A stretch of DNA of 42,853 nt. Source: Bacteroidales bacterium. Lineage in GTDB: Bacteria > Bacteroidota > Bacteroidia > Bacteroidales > Muribaculaceae. How positions within the stretch are numbered: position 1 is the stretch's first letter; each line of letters starts with the position of its first letter. The notes under the pieces were generated by a model. That model was not told the origin of the DNA and made no database searches. It was given only the letters and a program-made list of their open reading frames with translations. The translations under genes were made by a program, and so were the position numbers. The stretch is from positions 1 to 42,853 of the forward strand of contig JAAVFY010000007.1 of the NCBI GenBank assembly GCA_014800515.1, read 5' to 3'. Below are positions 26,434 to 35,333 of this stretch, piece by piece.

Positions 26434-27633
26434 ATGAAAATTCTTGTTCTCAACTGCGGCAGCAGCAGTGTGAAATATAAACTCATTGAATCAGACACCA
26501 AGGAAGTACTCGCCGAAGGCGGCGTAGAGAAAATCGGTCTGCCTGATTCTTTCTTGAAATTCAAGCGTCCCGACGGCTCCAAGGAGACTATCGTAGTGGA
26601 AATGCCCGACCACACCGAGGCGGTGAAGAATGTGCTTAAGGTGCTCACCGATCCTAAGGAGGGTGTGATCAAGAGCTTCGATGAGATCGGAGCCGTAGGT
26701 CATCGTGTGGTGCACGGCATGGAGAAATTCAATAAATCCGTGCTTATCACTCCCGAAGTGATCGAGAAGGTGAAGGAGTGCTACGCTGTCGCTCCGCTCC
26801 ACAATCCGGCCAATATCACCGGTATTGAGGCTGTGACTGCCCTTATGCCCGATGTTCCCCAGGTAGGTGTGTTCGACACAGCTTTCCATCAGACCATGCC
26901 GGCCAAGGCTTTCATGTATGCCCTCCCCTACGAGGATTATGAGAAATTCGGAGTACGCCGCTACGGCTTCCACGGCACCAGCCATCGCTACGTAGCACGT
27001 CGTGCCTGCGAGTTCCTTGGTCTCAACTACGAAGACCAGAAGATCATCACCTGCCATATCGGCAACGGCGCCAGCATCACAGCTGTCAAGGACGGTGTGA
27101 GCGTTGACACCTCCATGGGTCTCACTCCCACAGAGGGTCTGATGATGGGCACTCGTGTAGGCGACGTTGACCCGGGCGCGCTCATCTATCTCATGCAGTG
27201 TGAGAATCTGGATGCCGACGGCCTCAGCAATCTCGTCAATAAGCGTGGCGGTGTGGCCGGTGTGTCTGAGATCTCAAGTGATATGCGCGACATCGAGGAT
27301 GCCATCGCAGCCGGCAACGAACGTGCCAAACTCGCCATGGATATGTATGAATATCGCATCCTGAAATACATCGGTGCTTATACTGCCGTGCTCGGTGGTG
27401 TCGACGTGATTGTCTTCACAGCCGGCGTGGGTGAAAATGGTGTGGATATGCGTGCCTCTATCCTCAAGCAGCTCGCCTTCATGGGTGTCACACTCGATGA
27501 AGAGGCCAACAACTCCCGTGGCAAAGAGGTAGTCATCTCCGGCAAAGACTCCAAGGTGAAAGTGGTGGTCATCCCCACCGACGAAGAGCTTATGATCGCT
27601 CAGGACACAGCTGCCATCGTAGGTGGCAAATGA
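26434..27633 (+). CDS. ackA: Acetate kinase
   Basis: Makes acetate and ATP from acetyl phosphate, completing the Pta-Ack pathway. The 399-residue ASKHA-fold enzyme shows NCGSSSVKYKL at residues 7-17, VFDTAFHQTMP with the catalytic Asp (about 147-157), RRYGFHGTSHRYV (about 175-187), HIGNGAS (about 208-214) and FTAGVGENG (about 328-336). Full length, ordinary. Translation is favoured by codon use typical of highly expressed genes. A GC-rich hairpin follows 77 bases downstream. Confidence 0.97.
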   Translation: MKILVLNCGSSSVKYKLIESDTKEVLAEGGVEKIGLPDSFLKFKRPDGSKETIVVEMPDHTEAVKNVLKVLTDPKEGVIKSFDEIGAVGHRVVHGMEKFNKSVLITPEVIEKVKECYAVAPLHNPANITGIEAVTALMPDVPQVGVFDTAFHQTMPAKAFMYALPYEDYEKFGVRRYGFHGTSHRYVARRACEFLGLNYEDQKIITCHIGNGASITAVKDGVSVDTSMGLTPTEGLMMGTRVGDVDPGALIYLMQCENLDADGLSNLVNKRGGVAGVSEISSDMRDIEDAIAAGNERAKLAMDMYEYRILKYIGAYTAVLGGVDVIVFTAGVGENGVDMRASILKQLAFMGVTLDEEANNSRGKEVVISGKDSKVKVVVIPTDEELMIAQDTAAIVGGK

Positions 27634-27709
27634 TCTGTCACTGATTTTGAACCTATACTCTGTCCTGCACGTATCTTCTATAGCGGATAGGACAACTGAT
27701 TACAGTCAA

Positions 27710-27735
27710 AGCCTCCCTCCGGCCGGAGGGAGGCT
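27710..27735 (+). terminator. Terminator after ackA
   Basis: A 13-bp perfect palindromic stem (AGCCTCCCTCCGG/CCGGAGGGAGGCT) followed by TATTTCCTTTTTT, between ackA and lgt. Confidence 0.75.
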
Positions 27736-27779
27736 TATTTCCTTTTTTCCTTAAGAATTCCTTAAGACCTCATTCCATC

Positions 27780-28622
27780 ATGCTTGACATTATTTACTGG
27801 AATGCCGACCCCGTCATCTTCTCTCTCGGTCCGATAGCCGTGAGATGGTATGGACTTGCCTTCGCCATAGGATTCATCCTCGGCTATAATATCGTGGCAA
27901 AGATGTTTCGCCACGAGGGTGCCCCCGAACGCTGGCTCGGCATACTCCTCACATACATAGTGATAGCCACGATCGTCGGGTCCCGACTCGGGCATGTGTT
28001 CTTTTACGAATGGGACTATTATTCCAAACATCCGGCTGAAATTCTTCAGATATGGAATGGCGGCCTCGCATCGCATGGAGGCACTATCGCCAATATAATC
28101 GCAGTCTTCCTGTTCTCTTGGTTTGTCTCTAAGAAGCCGGCATCCTGGACTTTCGACAAACTGGTCATACCTATTGCACTTGTCGGAGGACTAATCCGCC
28201 TCGGCAATCTGATGAACAGCGAGATATATGGCGGTCCGACGTCGCTGCCCTGGGGTTTCGTTTTCCTTCGCGACGGTGAGACTCTCCCCAAACATCCCAC
28301 TCAGATATATGAAGCTGTGTGCTATTTCGCTCTCTTCGCCCTGCTTATGTGGATGTATTGGAAACGAAATGCAGAGGAACGCCCCTGGCTCATCACGGGT
28401 ATATTCTTTCTGGGAATATTTGTCCCCAGATTCTTCATAGAGTATATCAAGAACGTGCAGGTAGGGGCGGAATACGACATGATAGCCCGCTACGGTATGA
28501 ATCTCGGACAGATGCTCTCGCTGCCTTTTATAGCAATAGGTATTTTCCTCGTGATATGGGCTTTGGTACATCCTCGCCAACATTGGCAGTTTCCCGACAA
28601 ATTTGCTCCGGAAACCAAGTAG
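27780..28622 (+). CDS. lgt: Prolipoprotein diacylglyceryl transferase
   Basis: Inner-membrane enzyme that adds diacylglycerol to the lipobox cysteine of prolipoproteins such as the lipoproteins predicted in this window. The 280-residue polytopic protein has the Lgt motifs AVRWYGLAFAIGF (about 20-32), GSRLGHVFFYEWDYY (about 68-82), ASHGGTIANI, and the signature RLGNLMNSEIYGGPTSLPWG (about 140-159). HPTQIYE lies near 173-179. All conserved residues are present. It is followed by the glycosidase gene after 40 bases. Confidence 0.96.
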   Translation: MLDIIYWNADPVIFSLGPIAVRWYGLAFAIGFILGYNIVAKMFRHEGAPERWLGILLTYIVIATIVGSRLGHVFFYEWDYYSKHPAEILQIWNGGLASHGGTIANIIAVFLFSWFVSKKPASWTFDKLVIPIALVGGLIRLGNLMNSEIYGGPTSLPWGFVFLRDGETLPKHPTQIYEAVCYFALFALLMWMYWKRNAEERPWLITGIFFLGIFVPRFFIEYIKNVQVGAEYDMIARYGMNLGQMLSLPFIAIGIFLVIWALVHPRQHWQFPDKFAPETK

Positions 28623-28662
28623 AACACTCCCCTTTTCCTCCACCTAAAAAACTCATAATCGA

Positions 28663-30933
28663 ATGCGACTCATCCACACTCTCATCGGAATCTGCGCCTT
28701 TTCGTCAGCACTTCCCGCAGCTGCGCACACATACGTCAGCAATAAGGAATACACCTGGCGGGGAGATTCAATTATCCAGGGCCCATACGTGGCCACTGCC
28801 CCGGATGCCGGTCATATTGTCTCCACCTACTCAGCCCGACCGGGCTATTTCATGCCGGTTGACAAAGAATGGAGATTGAAAAATGATATTTCATCCTATC
28901 CGCGTCTCTCCACTCCCAATCTGCTTCATCAGGCAATCTACAATATGGGACTCGACGAGATGATCAATGCCGTCGAACCTGACACCACACTTCGTACCGG
29001 CAAAGAATGGGCCGGTGTGTGGACCCGTGATGTCTCTTATTCCATCCTCCTCTCAATGGCTTACATGCAGCCGGAAGCGGCCCGTATCTCTCTGATGAAA
29101 AAGGTAGACTCTATGGGTCGCATCATTCAGGACACCGGGTCGGGAGGTGCGTGGCCGGTCTCGACCGATCGCCAGATATGGTGTGTCGCAGCTTGGGAGG
29201 TATATAAGGTGACCGGCGATCGTAAATGGCTTGACTTCATTTATCCGGTCATGAAGCGTTCTCTCGAAACCGACCGAAAAGCCTTCTATCATGACGAGGG
29301 CGGCCTTGTGAAGGGGGAGACTTCCTTCATAGACTGGCGCGAACAGAGCCATCCGCGCTGGATGCAGACTGCCGATATATTCGCCACAGAGACTCTCTCC
29401 ACCTCCGTTGTCCATGCCCGCGCATGGGAGGTGCTCTCGGAAGCAGCCCGTCTGTCGGGAGATAAAACCACTGCCGCTCAGGCCGCCGCCCGCAGCAAGG
29501 AGATTAAGGAGGCCATCAATAAGGAATTGTGGATGCCCTCAAAAGGATATTACGCCATGTATCTTTACGGGCGCGACAACATGATTCTCAATCCTCGCGT
29601 GGAGACTCTCGGCGAATCCTTAGCTATACTATGGGACATAGCCTCTCCGGAGCAAGCCGTGAGTATCACTGAAAATAACCCCACCACCCCCTTTGGTCCC
29701 GGCGTATTCTATCCGCAGATTCCGGATATTCCCTCCTACCACAATAATTCGCTGTGGCCCTGGGTCGGCGCATGGTGGACCATCGCCAACGCGAAGGCCG
29801 GCAACTCTCAGGGTGTCGTGGAGGGATTCGGTGCCCTTTTCCGCCCCGCAGCTTTATTCTGCACCAACAAAGAAAACTTCCGACTCGACAACGGAGATAT
29901 CGCCACCGAACTCAACTCCTCCAATATGCTGTGGTGTCTGAGCGGCAATATCGCCCTTACCCATAAAATTCTGTTCGGTATCGATTACAAAACCGACGGA
30001 CTGGAATTTCATCCCTTTGTGCCGGAAGTGCTCGCCGCTGACAGAAGTCTGGAGAATTTCCCTTATCGCGGAGCATCCCTCAATATTTCGATTAAGGGCT
30101 CCGGCGACCGCATAAAATCTTTCAAGGTCAACGGCAAAGAACAATCCCCTTTTATCGAGGCTTCCAAGGCTAAAGGCACTCTCAATATCGAGATTGAGAT
30201 GGCCGACAACCGTCTGCCTGACTACACCGTCAATCATCAGGATAATAAAATGACTCCGACCACGCCTATAGCATGGCTCGAAGGGAAAACTCTCATGTGG
30301 AATCCGATAGAATATATCGATCACTACGTTGTGGTGTGCGACGGAGAAAGAATAGCCGAAGTCACCACCACCACCTTCGAGACTCCCCGCCCGGGAGAAT
30401 ATCAGGTGATAGGGGTTGACACAGAGGGTGTGGAAAGCTTTGCATCCGAACCACGTTCCACCCGCCTCGAACTTCTGATTGACCTCCCCGGAGAGACCGT
30501 CGCGATGGTTTCACCGGAAGTAGCCTATCCTTCCTCAGGACTCATATCCGGCTATCACGGTGATGGATTTGTGGAGATCGATCATAAGAGCGGGACAATC
30601 ACCATCCCTGTAGACATCGCCCATACCGGCAACTACTTCATCAGCCTGCGTTATGCCAACGGCAACGGACCTGTGAATACCGAAAGCCGCTGTGCCATCC
30701 GCACGGTTGGAGTTGACGGTAAACGCCTCGGTATAGTAGTCATGCCCCACCGTGGCCGCGGCAACTGGAACGACTGGGGCCACACCAACTCCCTTCCTGT
30801 CCACCTCACCGAAGGTCATCACGAACTGACCCTCAGCTTCGAACCTGACAATGAGAATATGGACATAAAAACCAATCATGCCCTCATCGACGAAATCCGC
30901 CTTGTAAAATCAGAAAATAGAGCTTCTGAATAA
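28663..30933 (+). CDS. Secreted six-hairpin (alpha/alpha-6) glycosidase with C-terminal carbohydrate-binding-like domains
   Basis: A 756-residue exported enzyme (signal LIGICAFSSALPAAAH). Residues about 70-460 form a six-hairpin barrel resembling the glycogen-debranching / MGH1-like group: GVWTRDVSYSILLSMAY near 110-126, GGAWPVSTDRQIW near 161, and SYHNNSLWPWVGAWW near 364-378. A short beta domain follows, then a fibronectin-III-like stretch (about 525-605, PIAWLEGKTLMWNP). A C-terminal jelly-roll of CBM35-like pattern (YFISLRYANGNGP, HHELTLSFEP) closes the protein. Substrate and CAZy family are not assigned; periplasmic or surface glycan breakdown is likely. No SusC/D genes adjoin it, so it is not in a classical polysaccharide locus. 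Confidence 0.8.
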   Translation: MRLIHTLIGICAFSSALPAAAHTYVSNKEYTWRGDSIIQGPYVATAPDAGHIVSTYSARPGYFMPVDKEWRLKNDISSYPRLSTPNLLHQAIYNMGLDEMINAVEPDTTLRTGKEWAGVWTRDVSYSILLSMAYMQPEAARISLMKKVDSMGRIIQDTGSGGAWPVSTDRQIWCVAAWEVYKVTGDRKWLDFIYPVMKRSLETDRKAFYHDEGGLVKGETSFIDWREQSHPRWMQTADIFATETLSTSVVHARAWEVLSEAARLSGDKTTAAQAAARSKEIKEAINKELWMPSKGYYAMYLYGRDNMILNPRVETLGESLAILWDIASPEQAVSITENNPTTPFGPGVFYPQIPDIPSYHNNSLWPWVGAWWTIANAKAGNSQGVVEGFGALFRPAALFCTNKENFRLDNGDIATELNSSNMLWCLSGNIALTHKILFGIDYKTDGLEFHPFVPEVLAADRSLENFPYRGASLNISIKGSGDRIKSFKVNGKEQSPFIEASKAKGTLNIEIEMADNRLPDYTVNHQDNKMTPTTPIAWLEGKTLMWNPIEYIDHYVVVCDGERIAEVTTTTFETPRPGEYQVIGVDTEGVESFASEPRSTRLELLIDLPGETVAMVSPEVAYPSSGLISGYHGDGFVEIDHKSGTITIPVDIAHTGNYFISLRYANGNGPVNTESRCAIRTVGVDGKRLGIVVMPHRGRGNWNDWGHTNSLPVHLTEGHHELTLSFEPDNENMDIKTNHALIDEIRLVKSENRASE

Positions 30934-30956
30934 ATTTATAAATATTCTATTTCGGA

Positions 30957-30990
30957 CAAGAGCAGACATGGCGCGCCATGTCTGCTCTTG
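30957..30990. terminator. 34-bp perfect palindrome downstream of the glycosidase
   Basis: CAAGAGCAGACATGGCG followed directly by its reverse complement, with no loop. As RNA it forms a hairpin; as DNA it could be a cruciform or protein site. It lies between the convergent glycosidase and sufS genes and most likely serves as a bidirectional terminator. Confidence 0.65.
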
Positions 30991-31053
30991 TAATATATTG
31001 CCGGAGGAGCCAATAATCAAGGCTAAATTGCAAATACAATGGAGGATGGGATT

Positions 31054-31099
31054 ATGCCGCATCTCGCGGCATTACTATGCCGACATGGCACGCCACGTC
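31054..31099. repeat. Two further small inverted repeats in the glycosidase-sufS gap
   Basis: ATGCCGC-N5-GCGGCAT (31054-31072) and GACATGGC-AC-GCCACGTC (31082-31099). The second is a degenerate version of the centre of the palindrome at 30957-30990, suggesting a dispersed intergenic hairpin family. Confidence 0.5.
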
Positions 31100-31121
31100 C
31101 CTACATGAGCCGGGTATGCGG

Positions 31122-32336
31122 TCAGAACATGGCGACGACTCTCTTGAGAGCATCTATAAAGGCGGCGGCTTCTTCGCGGGTATTGTAGACGGCGAAGGAG
31201 GCGCGGACTGTGCCGGGGATGCCGAGTCGCTCCATCAGAGGTTGGGCACAGTGATGGCCGGTGCGGACGGCCACTCCAAGTTTGTCGAGGAGCATCCCGA
31301 TATCGTAAGGATGGATGTCGCCCACAAGAAAGGATATGACCGCACTCTTATGGGGAGCCGTGCCGAATATTCTCATTCCCGGAATCTCGAGTAGTCGGTC
31401 GGTGGTGTAGCTCAGCAGTTCAAGTTCGTGATTCTCGATACTCTCTATTCCTATTTCTTCAATAAAATCCAGAGCTTTTGAGAAGGCTGCTATGTCTACA
31501 AAATCGGGTGTGCCGGCCTCAAATTTAAATGGTAATTCTGCGAAGGTGGTGCCGCTGAAGCTGACATGGCCTATCATCTCTCCTCCTCCCTGATAGGGAG
31601 GCATCAACTCAAGCAGGGCTTTCTTTCCATACAGAATACCGATGCCAGACGGTCCGTACATCTTATGGGAGGAAAAAGTATAAAAATCAGCGTCAAGAGC
31701 CCTGACATCAATCGGAAGGTGGGGAGATGCTTGCGCTCCGTCTACCAACACCGGTACACCCTTAGAGTGAGCGAACTCGATCATCTCTCTTACGGGGTTG
31801 ATGGTGCCGAGTACATTGCTGACATGACAGAAAGAGGCGAAGACAGTCCTCCCGGTGAATTGAGACTTGAAAGAGTCCATGTTGAGAGACCCGTCAGGAT
31901 TTATGTCAGCCACCTTTATCACGATACCGGTCCGGGCCTGCAGGAGTTGCCAGGGAACGATATTGGCATGATGCTCCATCACTGTGAGAACCACCTCATC
32001 CCCCACTCGGAATCGCTGACCGAAAGAGGAGGCTACAAGATTGATCGCTTCAGTAGTGCCTCGTGTGAAAATTATCTCCTGTTCGCTCTCCGCATTGAGG
32101 TAGTCGCGCACACGACGTCTCGTAGACTCCTGCAAATCCGTCGCTTCCTGCGACAAGGTATGAACACCTCTGTGGACATTAGCCTTGGTGTTTTCATACA
32201 TCCCGACTATGCTGTCCACTACCCTCGACGGTGTCTGCGATGTGGCAGTGTTGTCAAGATAGATGAGAGGGTATTTCCCTATTTTACGCGAGAGAATCGG
32301 AAACTGCTCGCGAATACCAGTGATATCCATTGTCAT
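31122..32336 (-). CDS. sufS: Cysteine desulfurase, SufS type
   Basis: PLP enzyme that removes sulfur from cysteine for Fe-S cluster assembly. The 404-residue group II aminotransferase-fold protein has YLDNTATSQTP (about 25-35), TRGTTEAINLVA (about 92-103), the PLP lysine in FYTFSSHKMYGPSGIG, and a short active-site Cys loop near the end (TGHHCAQPLMERLG). It is last in the minus-strand cvpA-sufC-sufD-sufS cluster, 52 bases after sufD. The gap contains CTTAGCTACTTA, identical to the tip of the 196-bp element. Confidence 0.96.
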   Translation of the reverse strand: MTMDITGIREQFPILSRKIGKYPLIYLDNTATSQTPSRVVDSIVGMYENTKANVHRGVHTLSQEATDLQESTRRRVRDYLNAESEQEIIFTRGTTEAINLVASSFGQRFRVGDEVVLTVMEHHANIVPWQLLQARTGIVIKVADINPDGSLNMDSFKSQFTGRTVFASFCHVSNVLGTINPVREMIEFAHSKGVPVLVDGAQASPHLPIDVRALDADFYTFSSHKMYGPSGIGILYGKKALLELMPPYQGGGEMIGHVSFSGTTFAELPFKFEAGTPDFVDIAAFSKALDFIEEIGIESIENHELELLSYTTDRLLEIPGMRIFGTAPHKSAVISFLVGDIHPYDIGMLLDKLGVAVRTGHHCAQPLMERLGIPGTVRASFAVYNTREEAAAFIDALKRVVAMF

Positions 32337-32349
32337 TCTTAAATATCTG

Positions 32350-32361
32350 CTTAGCTACTTA
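32350..32361. repeat. Solo element tip between sufD and sufS
   Basis: CTTAGCTACTTA, a 12-base exact match to the right end of the 196-bp element, with no other element sequence around it. Either a decayed relic or a chance/target-like sequence. Confidence 0.45.
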
Positions 32362-32388
32362 TTGACCAAGAGATTCTTATTGTTTTAC

Positions 32389-33777
32389 TCACACTTCCGC
32401 GCCGGGTTCTCCGTCCTGCCGCACTGCCCCGCAATCCCGTGTGCATGAAGAGCATGCGGAGGAGGCCCCGGCAAAGCGTCGCTCTACAAGGAGACGCAGA
32501 CGATCGCGAAGGGAGTCGAGTCTCACACCGTCGATGACATCGGCCATAAAGGCTTGTTTCAGCAGTAGTCGCGCAGTTGACTCCTCAAGACCTCGGGTGC
32601 GCATATAGAAGAGCTGCATTGGGTCAAGCTGACCGATGGCTGTGCCGTGCGAGCACTTCACATCATCGTTATAGATTTCGAGCTGTGGTTTGGAGAACAT
32701 ACGGGCTGTGTCACTCCCCACTATATTTCTATTTGATTGATAGGCCTCAGTCTTGACAGCTCCGGGAGCCACATATATGCGGCCCGAGAAAGAAGCTATC
32801 GACTCATCGTCAACCACGAATTTCATCAGTTCGTCAGTGTGGCAATGACCCGTTTTATGGTCTACGTATGAGTAAGTCTCTATGTGGCGCCGGCGATCCT
32901 CGATACCCATTCCAAGGAGGCGCAGGGAAGCGTCAGATCCGTTGAAGACTGTGTGATATTCATTGCGGGTAGTTCCGTTGAAGAGAGTGATACCGTCAAT
33001 CAGGACGTTGCTGCCCTGTTCCTGACTCAGATAAAGCGAGCTGAGTCGAGAAGTCCGCTCTGTAGATTCCTCCATGTCGTAAAAATCAAGACGGGAGTTG
33101 GGTCCGGCGTATATCTCCACTGTCTGCAAAGCCAGGAACTCCACATCCGGATTCTGGGTATGGTCGCAGGTGAGCAGGGTAAGTTCGGCACCCTCCTCAA
33201 GCACAATGAGCACACGGCGCACTGCCATCAGAGGCCGACCGTTGTTGAGGATATTCACGAGCTGAAGCGGTTGTTCCACTCTCACCCCCTTAGCCACATG
33301 AATCATGAATCCATCCTGACAGAGCATCGTGTCCAGAGCCACGAGCGGATTGGAAATCGAGGCCAAGCGACCGTAATAACGGTCTACTAATTCCGGATAT
33401 TCCAGAGATATTGACTTCAACGACCCTGCCGTCACGCCGTCGGGCAGCGAACCGCGTCCCGGAGCGGGCGGCATCGGCGTGTCATTGAGTGTGAGATAAA
33501 GCATGGTCTGCATATCAGGCACATCGCAGCGGAAGGAAGCCGCCGGATTAATGTCGATATTCACACCGGCAAGATTCAGTCCGAAGTCAGGAGCGAGCAT
33601 CTTCTCAAGATCAGTATGCTCATAATTCTCCGCTCCTTCAGCAGGGAGCGTGGTCTCTTCCAGCACGCGACAGGCCTCCTCTCTTCTTGAATTGAGCACA
33701 GGAGAGGAATGAGAGTCGATTATATTTCGCGCTGAGCGGAAGAGGTCGATATACTGTGTGAGTGCATTTTTTGCCAT
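32389..33777 (-). CDS. sufD: Fe-S cluster assembly scaffold protein SufD
   Basis: Component of the SufBCD scaffold that builds Fe-S clusters. The 462-residue protein has the beta-helix core of SufB/D: LEYPELVDRYYGRL region, YAGPNSRLDFYDMEES, and the C-terminal signature VKCSHGTAIGQLDPMQLFYMRTRGLEESTAR split by a short linker. The extreme C-terminus has a CSSCTRDC cysteine group similar to those seen in other Bacteroidales SufD proteins (recalled, not checked). It follows sufC by 2 bases. A call of SufB was rejected because of length and absence of the SufB-specific cysteine motifs in the core. Confidence 0.93.
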   Translation of the reverse strand: MAKNALTQYIDLFRSARNIIDSHSSPVLNSRREEACRVLEETTLPAEGAENYEHTDLEKMLAPDFGLNLAGVNIDINPAASFRCDVPDMQTMLYLTLNDTPMPPAPGRGSLPDGVTAGSLKSISLEYPELVDRYYGRLASISNPLVALDTMLCQDGFMIHVAKGVRVEQPLQLVNILNNGRPLMAVRRVLIVLEEGAELTLLTCDHTQNPDVEFLALQTVEIYAGPNSRLDFYDMEESTERTSRLSSLYLSQEQGSNVLIDGITLFNGTTRNEYHTVFNGSDASLRLLGMGIEDRRRHIETYSYVDHKTGHCHTDELMKFVVDDESIASFSGRIYVAPGAVKTEAYQSNRNIVGSDTARMFSKPQLEIYNDDVKCSHGTAIGQLDPMQLFYMRTRGLEESTARLLLKQAFMADVIDGVRLDSLRDRLRLLVERRFAGASSACSSCTRDCGAVRQDGEPGAEV

Positions 33778-33779
33778 AA

Positions 33780-34541
33780 TCAGTCCTCTTTGCCGTCAAC
33801 ACTGCTCTTAATCCAGTCGTAGCCTCTTTCCTCGAGTTCAAGCGCGAGTTCCGGGCCACCGGTCATCACGATACGTCCTTTATAGAGAATATGCACGAAC
33901 TGCGGGCGAATGTAGTCGAGCAGACGCTGATAATGTGTGATCACGATAGTGGCATTATTCTGTGTCTTGAGCTTATTTACACCCTCTGCCACGATGCGCA
34001 GAGCATCGATATCGAGTCCGGAGTCAGTCTCGTCAAGAATGGACAGCTTGGGTTCAAGCACCGCCATTTGGAAGATCTCGTTGCGTTTTTTCTCACCTCC
34101 GGAGAATCCTTCATTGACCGAACGGGAAGCGAGTTTGTTGTCAAGCTCCACAATGGCTCTCTTTTCGCGCATCATCTTCAGGAAATCGGTGGCACTCATG
34201 GGAGCTTCGCCAAAATATTTTCTCTTGGCATTGACAGCGGCACGCATGAAATTGACCATGGAGACCCCGGGAATCTCCACCGGATACTGAAATCCGAGGA
34301 ACAGACCCTCATGGCTCCTCACATCGGGCGACATCGCCAGAAGGTCTTTACCGTAGAATGTGGCCGAACCGTCTGTCACCTCGTAGGCAGGATTGCCCGC
34401 AAGCACCATAGAGAGTGTGGACTTACCGGAGCCGTTGGGCCCCATAATGGCGTGCACCTCTCCGGGACGAATCTCGAGATTAATACCTTTCAGAATTTCC
34501 TTTCCGTTGATCTGAGCATGAAGATTTTCTACTTTAAGCAT
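33780..34541 (-). CDS. sufC: Fe-S cluster assembly ATPase SufC
   Basis: ABC-type ATPase of the SufBCD complex. The 253-residue protein has Walker A GPNGSGKSTLS (about 35-45), signature FSGGEKKRNEI (about 147-157), Walker B LSILDETDSGLD (about 167-178) and the H-loop VITHYQRLL, all in SufC-specific form. Normal length. It is immediately upstream of sufD and 43 bases downstream of cvpA. Its usual partner sufB is not upstream, and nothing like it is in the window. Confidence 0.97.
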   Translation of the reverse strand: MLKVENLHAQINGKEILKGINLEIRPGEVHAIMGPNGSGKSTLSMVLAGNPAYEVTDGSATFYGKDLLAMSPDVRSHEGLFLGFQYPVEIPGVSMVNFMRAAVNAKRKYFGEAPMSATDFLKMMREKRAIVELDNKLASRSVNEGFSGGEKKRNEIFQMAVLEPKLSILDETDSGLDIDALRIVAEGVNKLKTQNNATIVITHYQRLLDYIRPQFVHILYKGRIVMTGGPELALELEERGYDWIKSSVDGKED

Positions 34542-34584
34542 TATCGTGAGTTAAGTAATTGTCTAAAACTAAAACTTTATGGCT

Positions 34585-35178
34585 CTAAGCCTCCATTTCT
34601 ATAACAGCGGGGAGCGGCCTACGGTTGCATGAAATGAGCCTTGCGTCGCGAAGCTGCACTTCATGATGAAGGTCGCACGCATCCGGCGAACCGAATACGG
34701 CCGGCGCCAACAGCAAGACTATCTGCGGAGCATTCGCATCGTCTGCGCCGCAAAGCTTCAGCAACACCCCCTCCGGATGAAGACACAGCCATATATTCAT
34801 CACAATGGAAAGCATGAACACTCCATTGAAGATTGCGAACAGGGCTCCGAAGAGCGAGTCGACGACATTGCTGTCGAGCATGGAGAGCGCACGGCGCACG
34901 ATTCCGGTCAGCATCACACACACGGCATAGACGGCGGCATAGACCACCGCCGAAGAGAGAAAGGCCACTGCGAAACGTGCTGCAATAGGATTGTCGGCCG
35001 GAATGAAAGGAGCCAGGAAAGACGTGTCCACTTCCGAAGAGAAGATATGGGCACACAGCGAGGCAATGCAGAAGCCCGTCACGGCACACACCTGCCCCGT
35101 GAATCCTCTGCGCCATCCGGCGATGCCGGCCACGAACACTGTGGTGCAAATAGCCACTGTCCAGAAGACTACCTCCAT
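34585..35178 (-). CDS. CvpA-family membrane protein
   Basis: A 197-residue inner-membrane protein with four hydrophobic helices (about 5-20, 25-45, 65-90, 105-128) and the CvpA opening GIAGWRRGFTGQV near residues 18-30. CvpA proteins are linked to colicin V production and to bile-acid or envelope stress in some bacteria; the mechanism is unknown. It is probably first in the cvpA-sufC-sufD-sufS unit. A TAAATTTG -7-like box (35187-35194) ends only 9 bases before the ATG, so the message could be nearly leaderless. No -33 box is seen. Confidence 0.85.
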   Translation of the reverse strand: MEVVFWTVAICTTVFVAGIAGWRRGFTGQVCAVTGFCIASLCAHIFSSEVDTSFLAPFIPADNPIAARFAVAFLSSAVVYAAVYAVCVMLTGIVRRALSMLDSNVVDSLFGALFAIFNGVFMLSIVMNIWLCLHPEGVLLKLCGADDANAPQIVLLLAPAVFGSPDACDLHHEVQLRDARLISCNRRPLPAVIEMEA

Positions 35179-35264
35179 TCTGACTGCAAATTTAACACTT
35201 TTTGTTGGATGGTACTAAAAATCTTGAAATCGCAAATACGCCACAAAATTTTGATTGGGGCATA

Positions 35265-35296
35265 TTTGGAGAATAGAGATTTTTTCACTATATTTG
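35265..35296 (+). promoter_or_regulatory. Promoter of the GH25 gene
   Basis: TTTG (35265-35268), 20 bases, TATATTTG (35289-35296). The leader to the ATG at 35334 is about 30 bases, which supports that start over the TTG at 35313 in the ORF track. Confidence 0.75.
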
Positions 35297-35333
35297 CAAT
35301 GCGATTTAATTCTTGCCCGCGACAGACATCACG

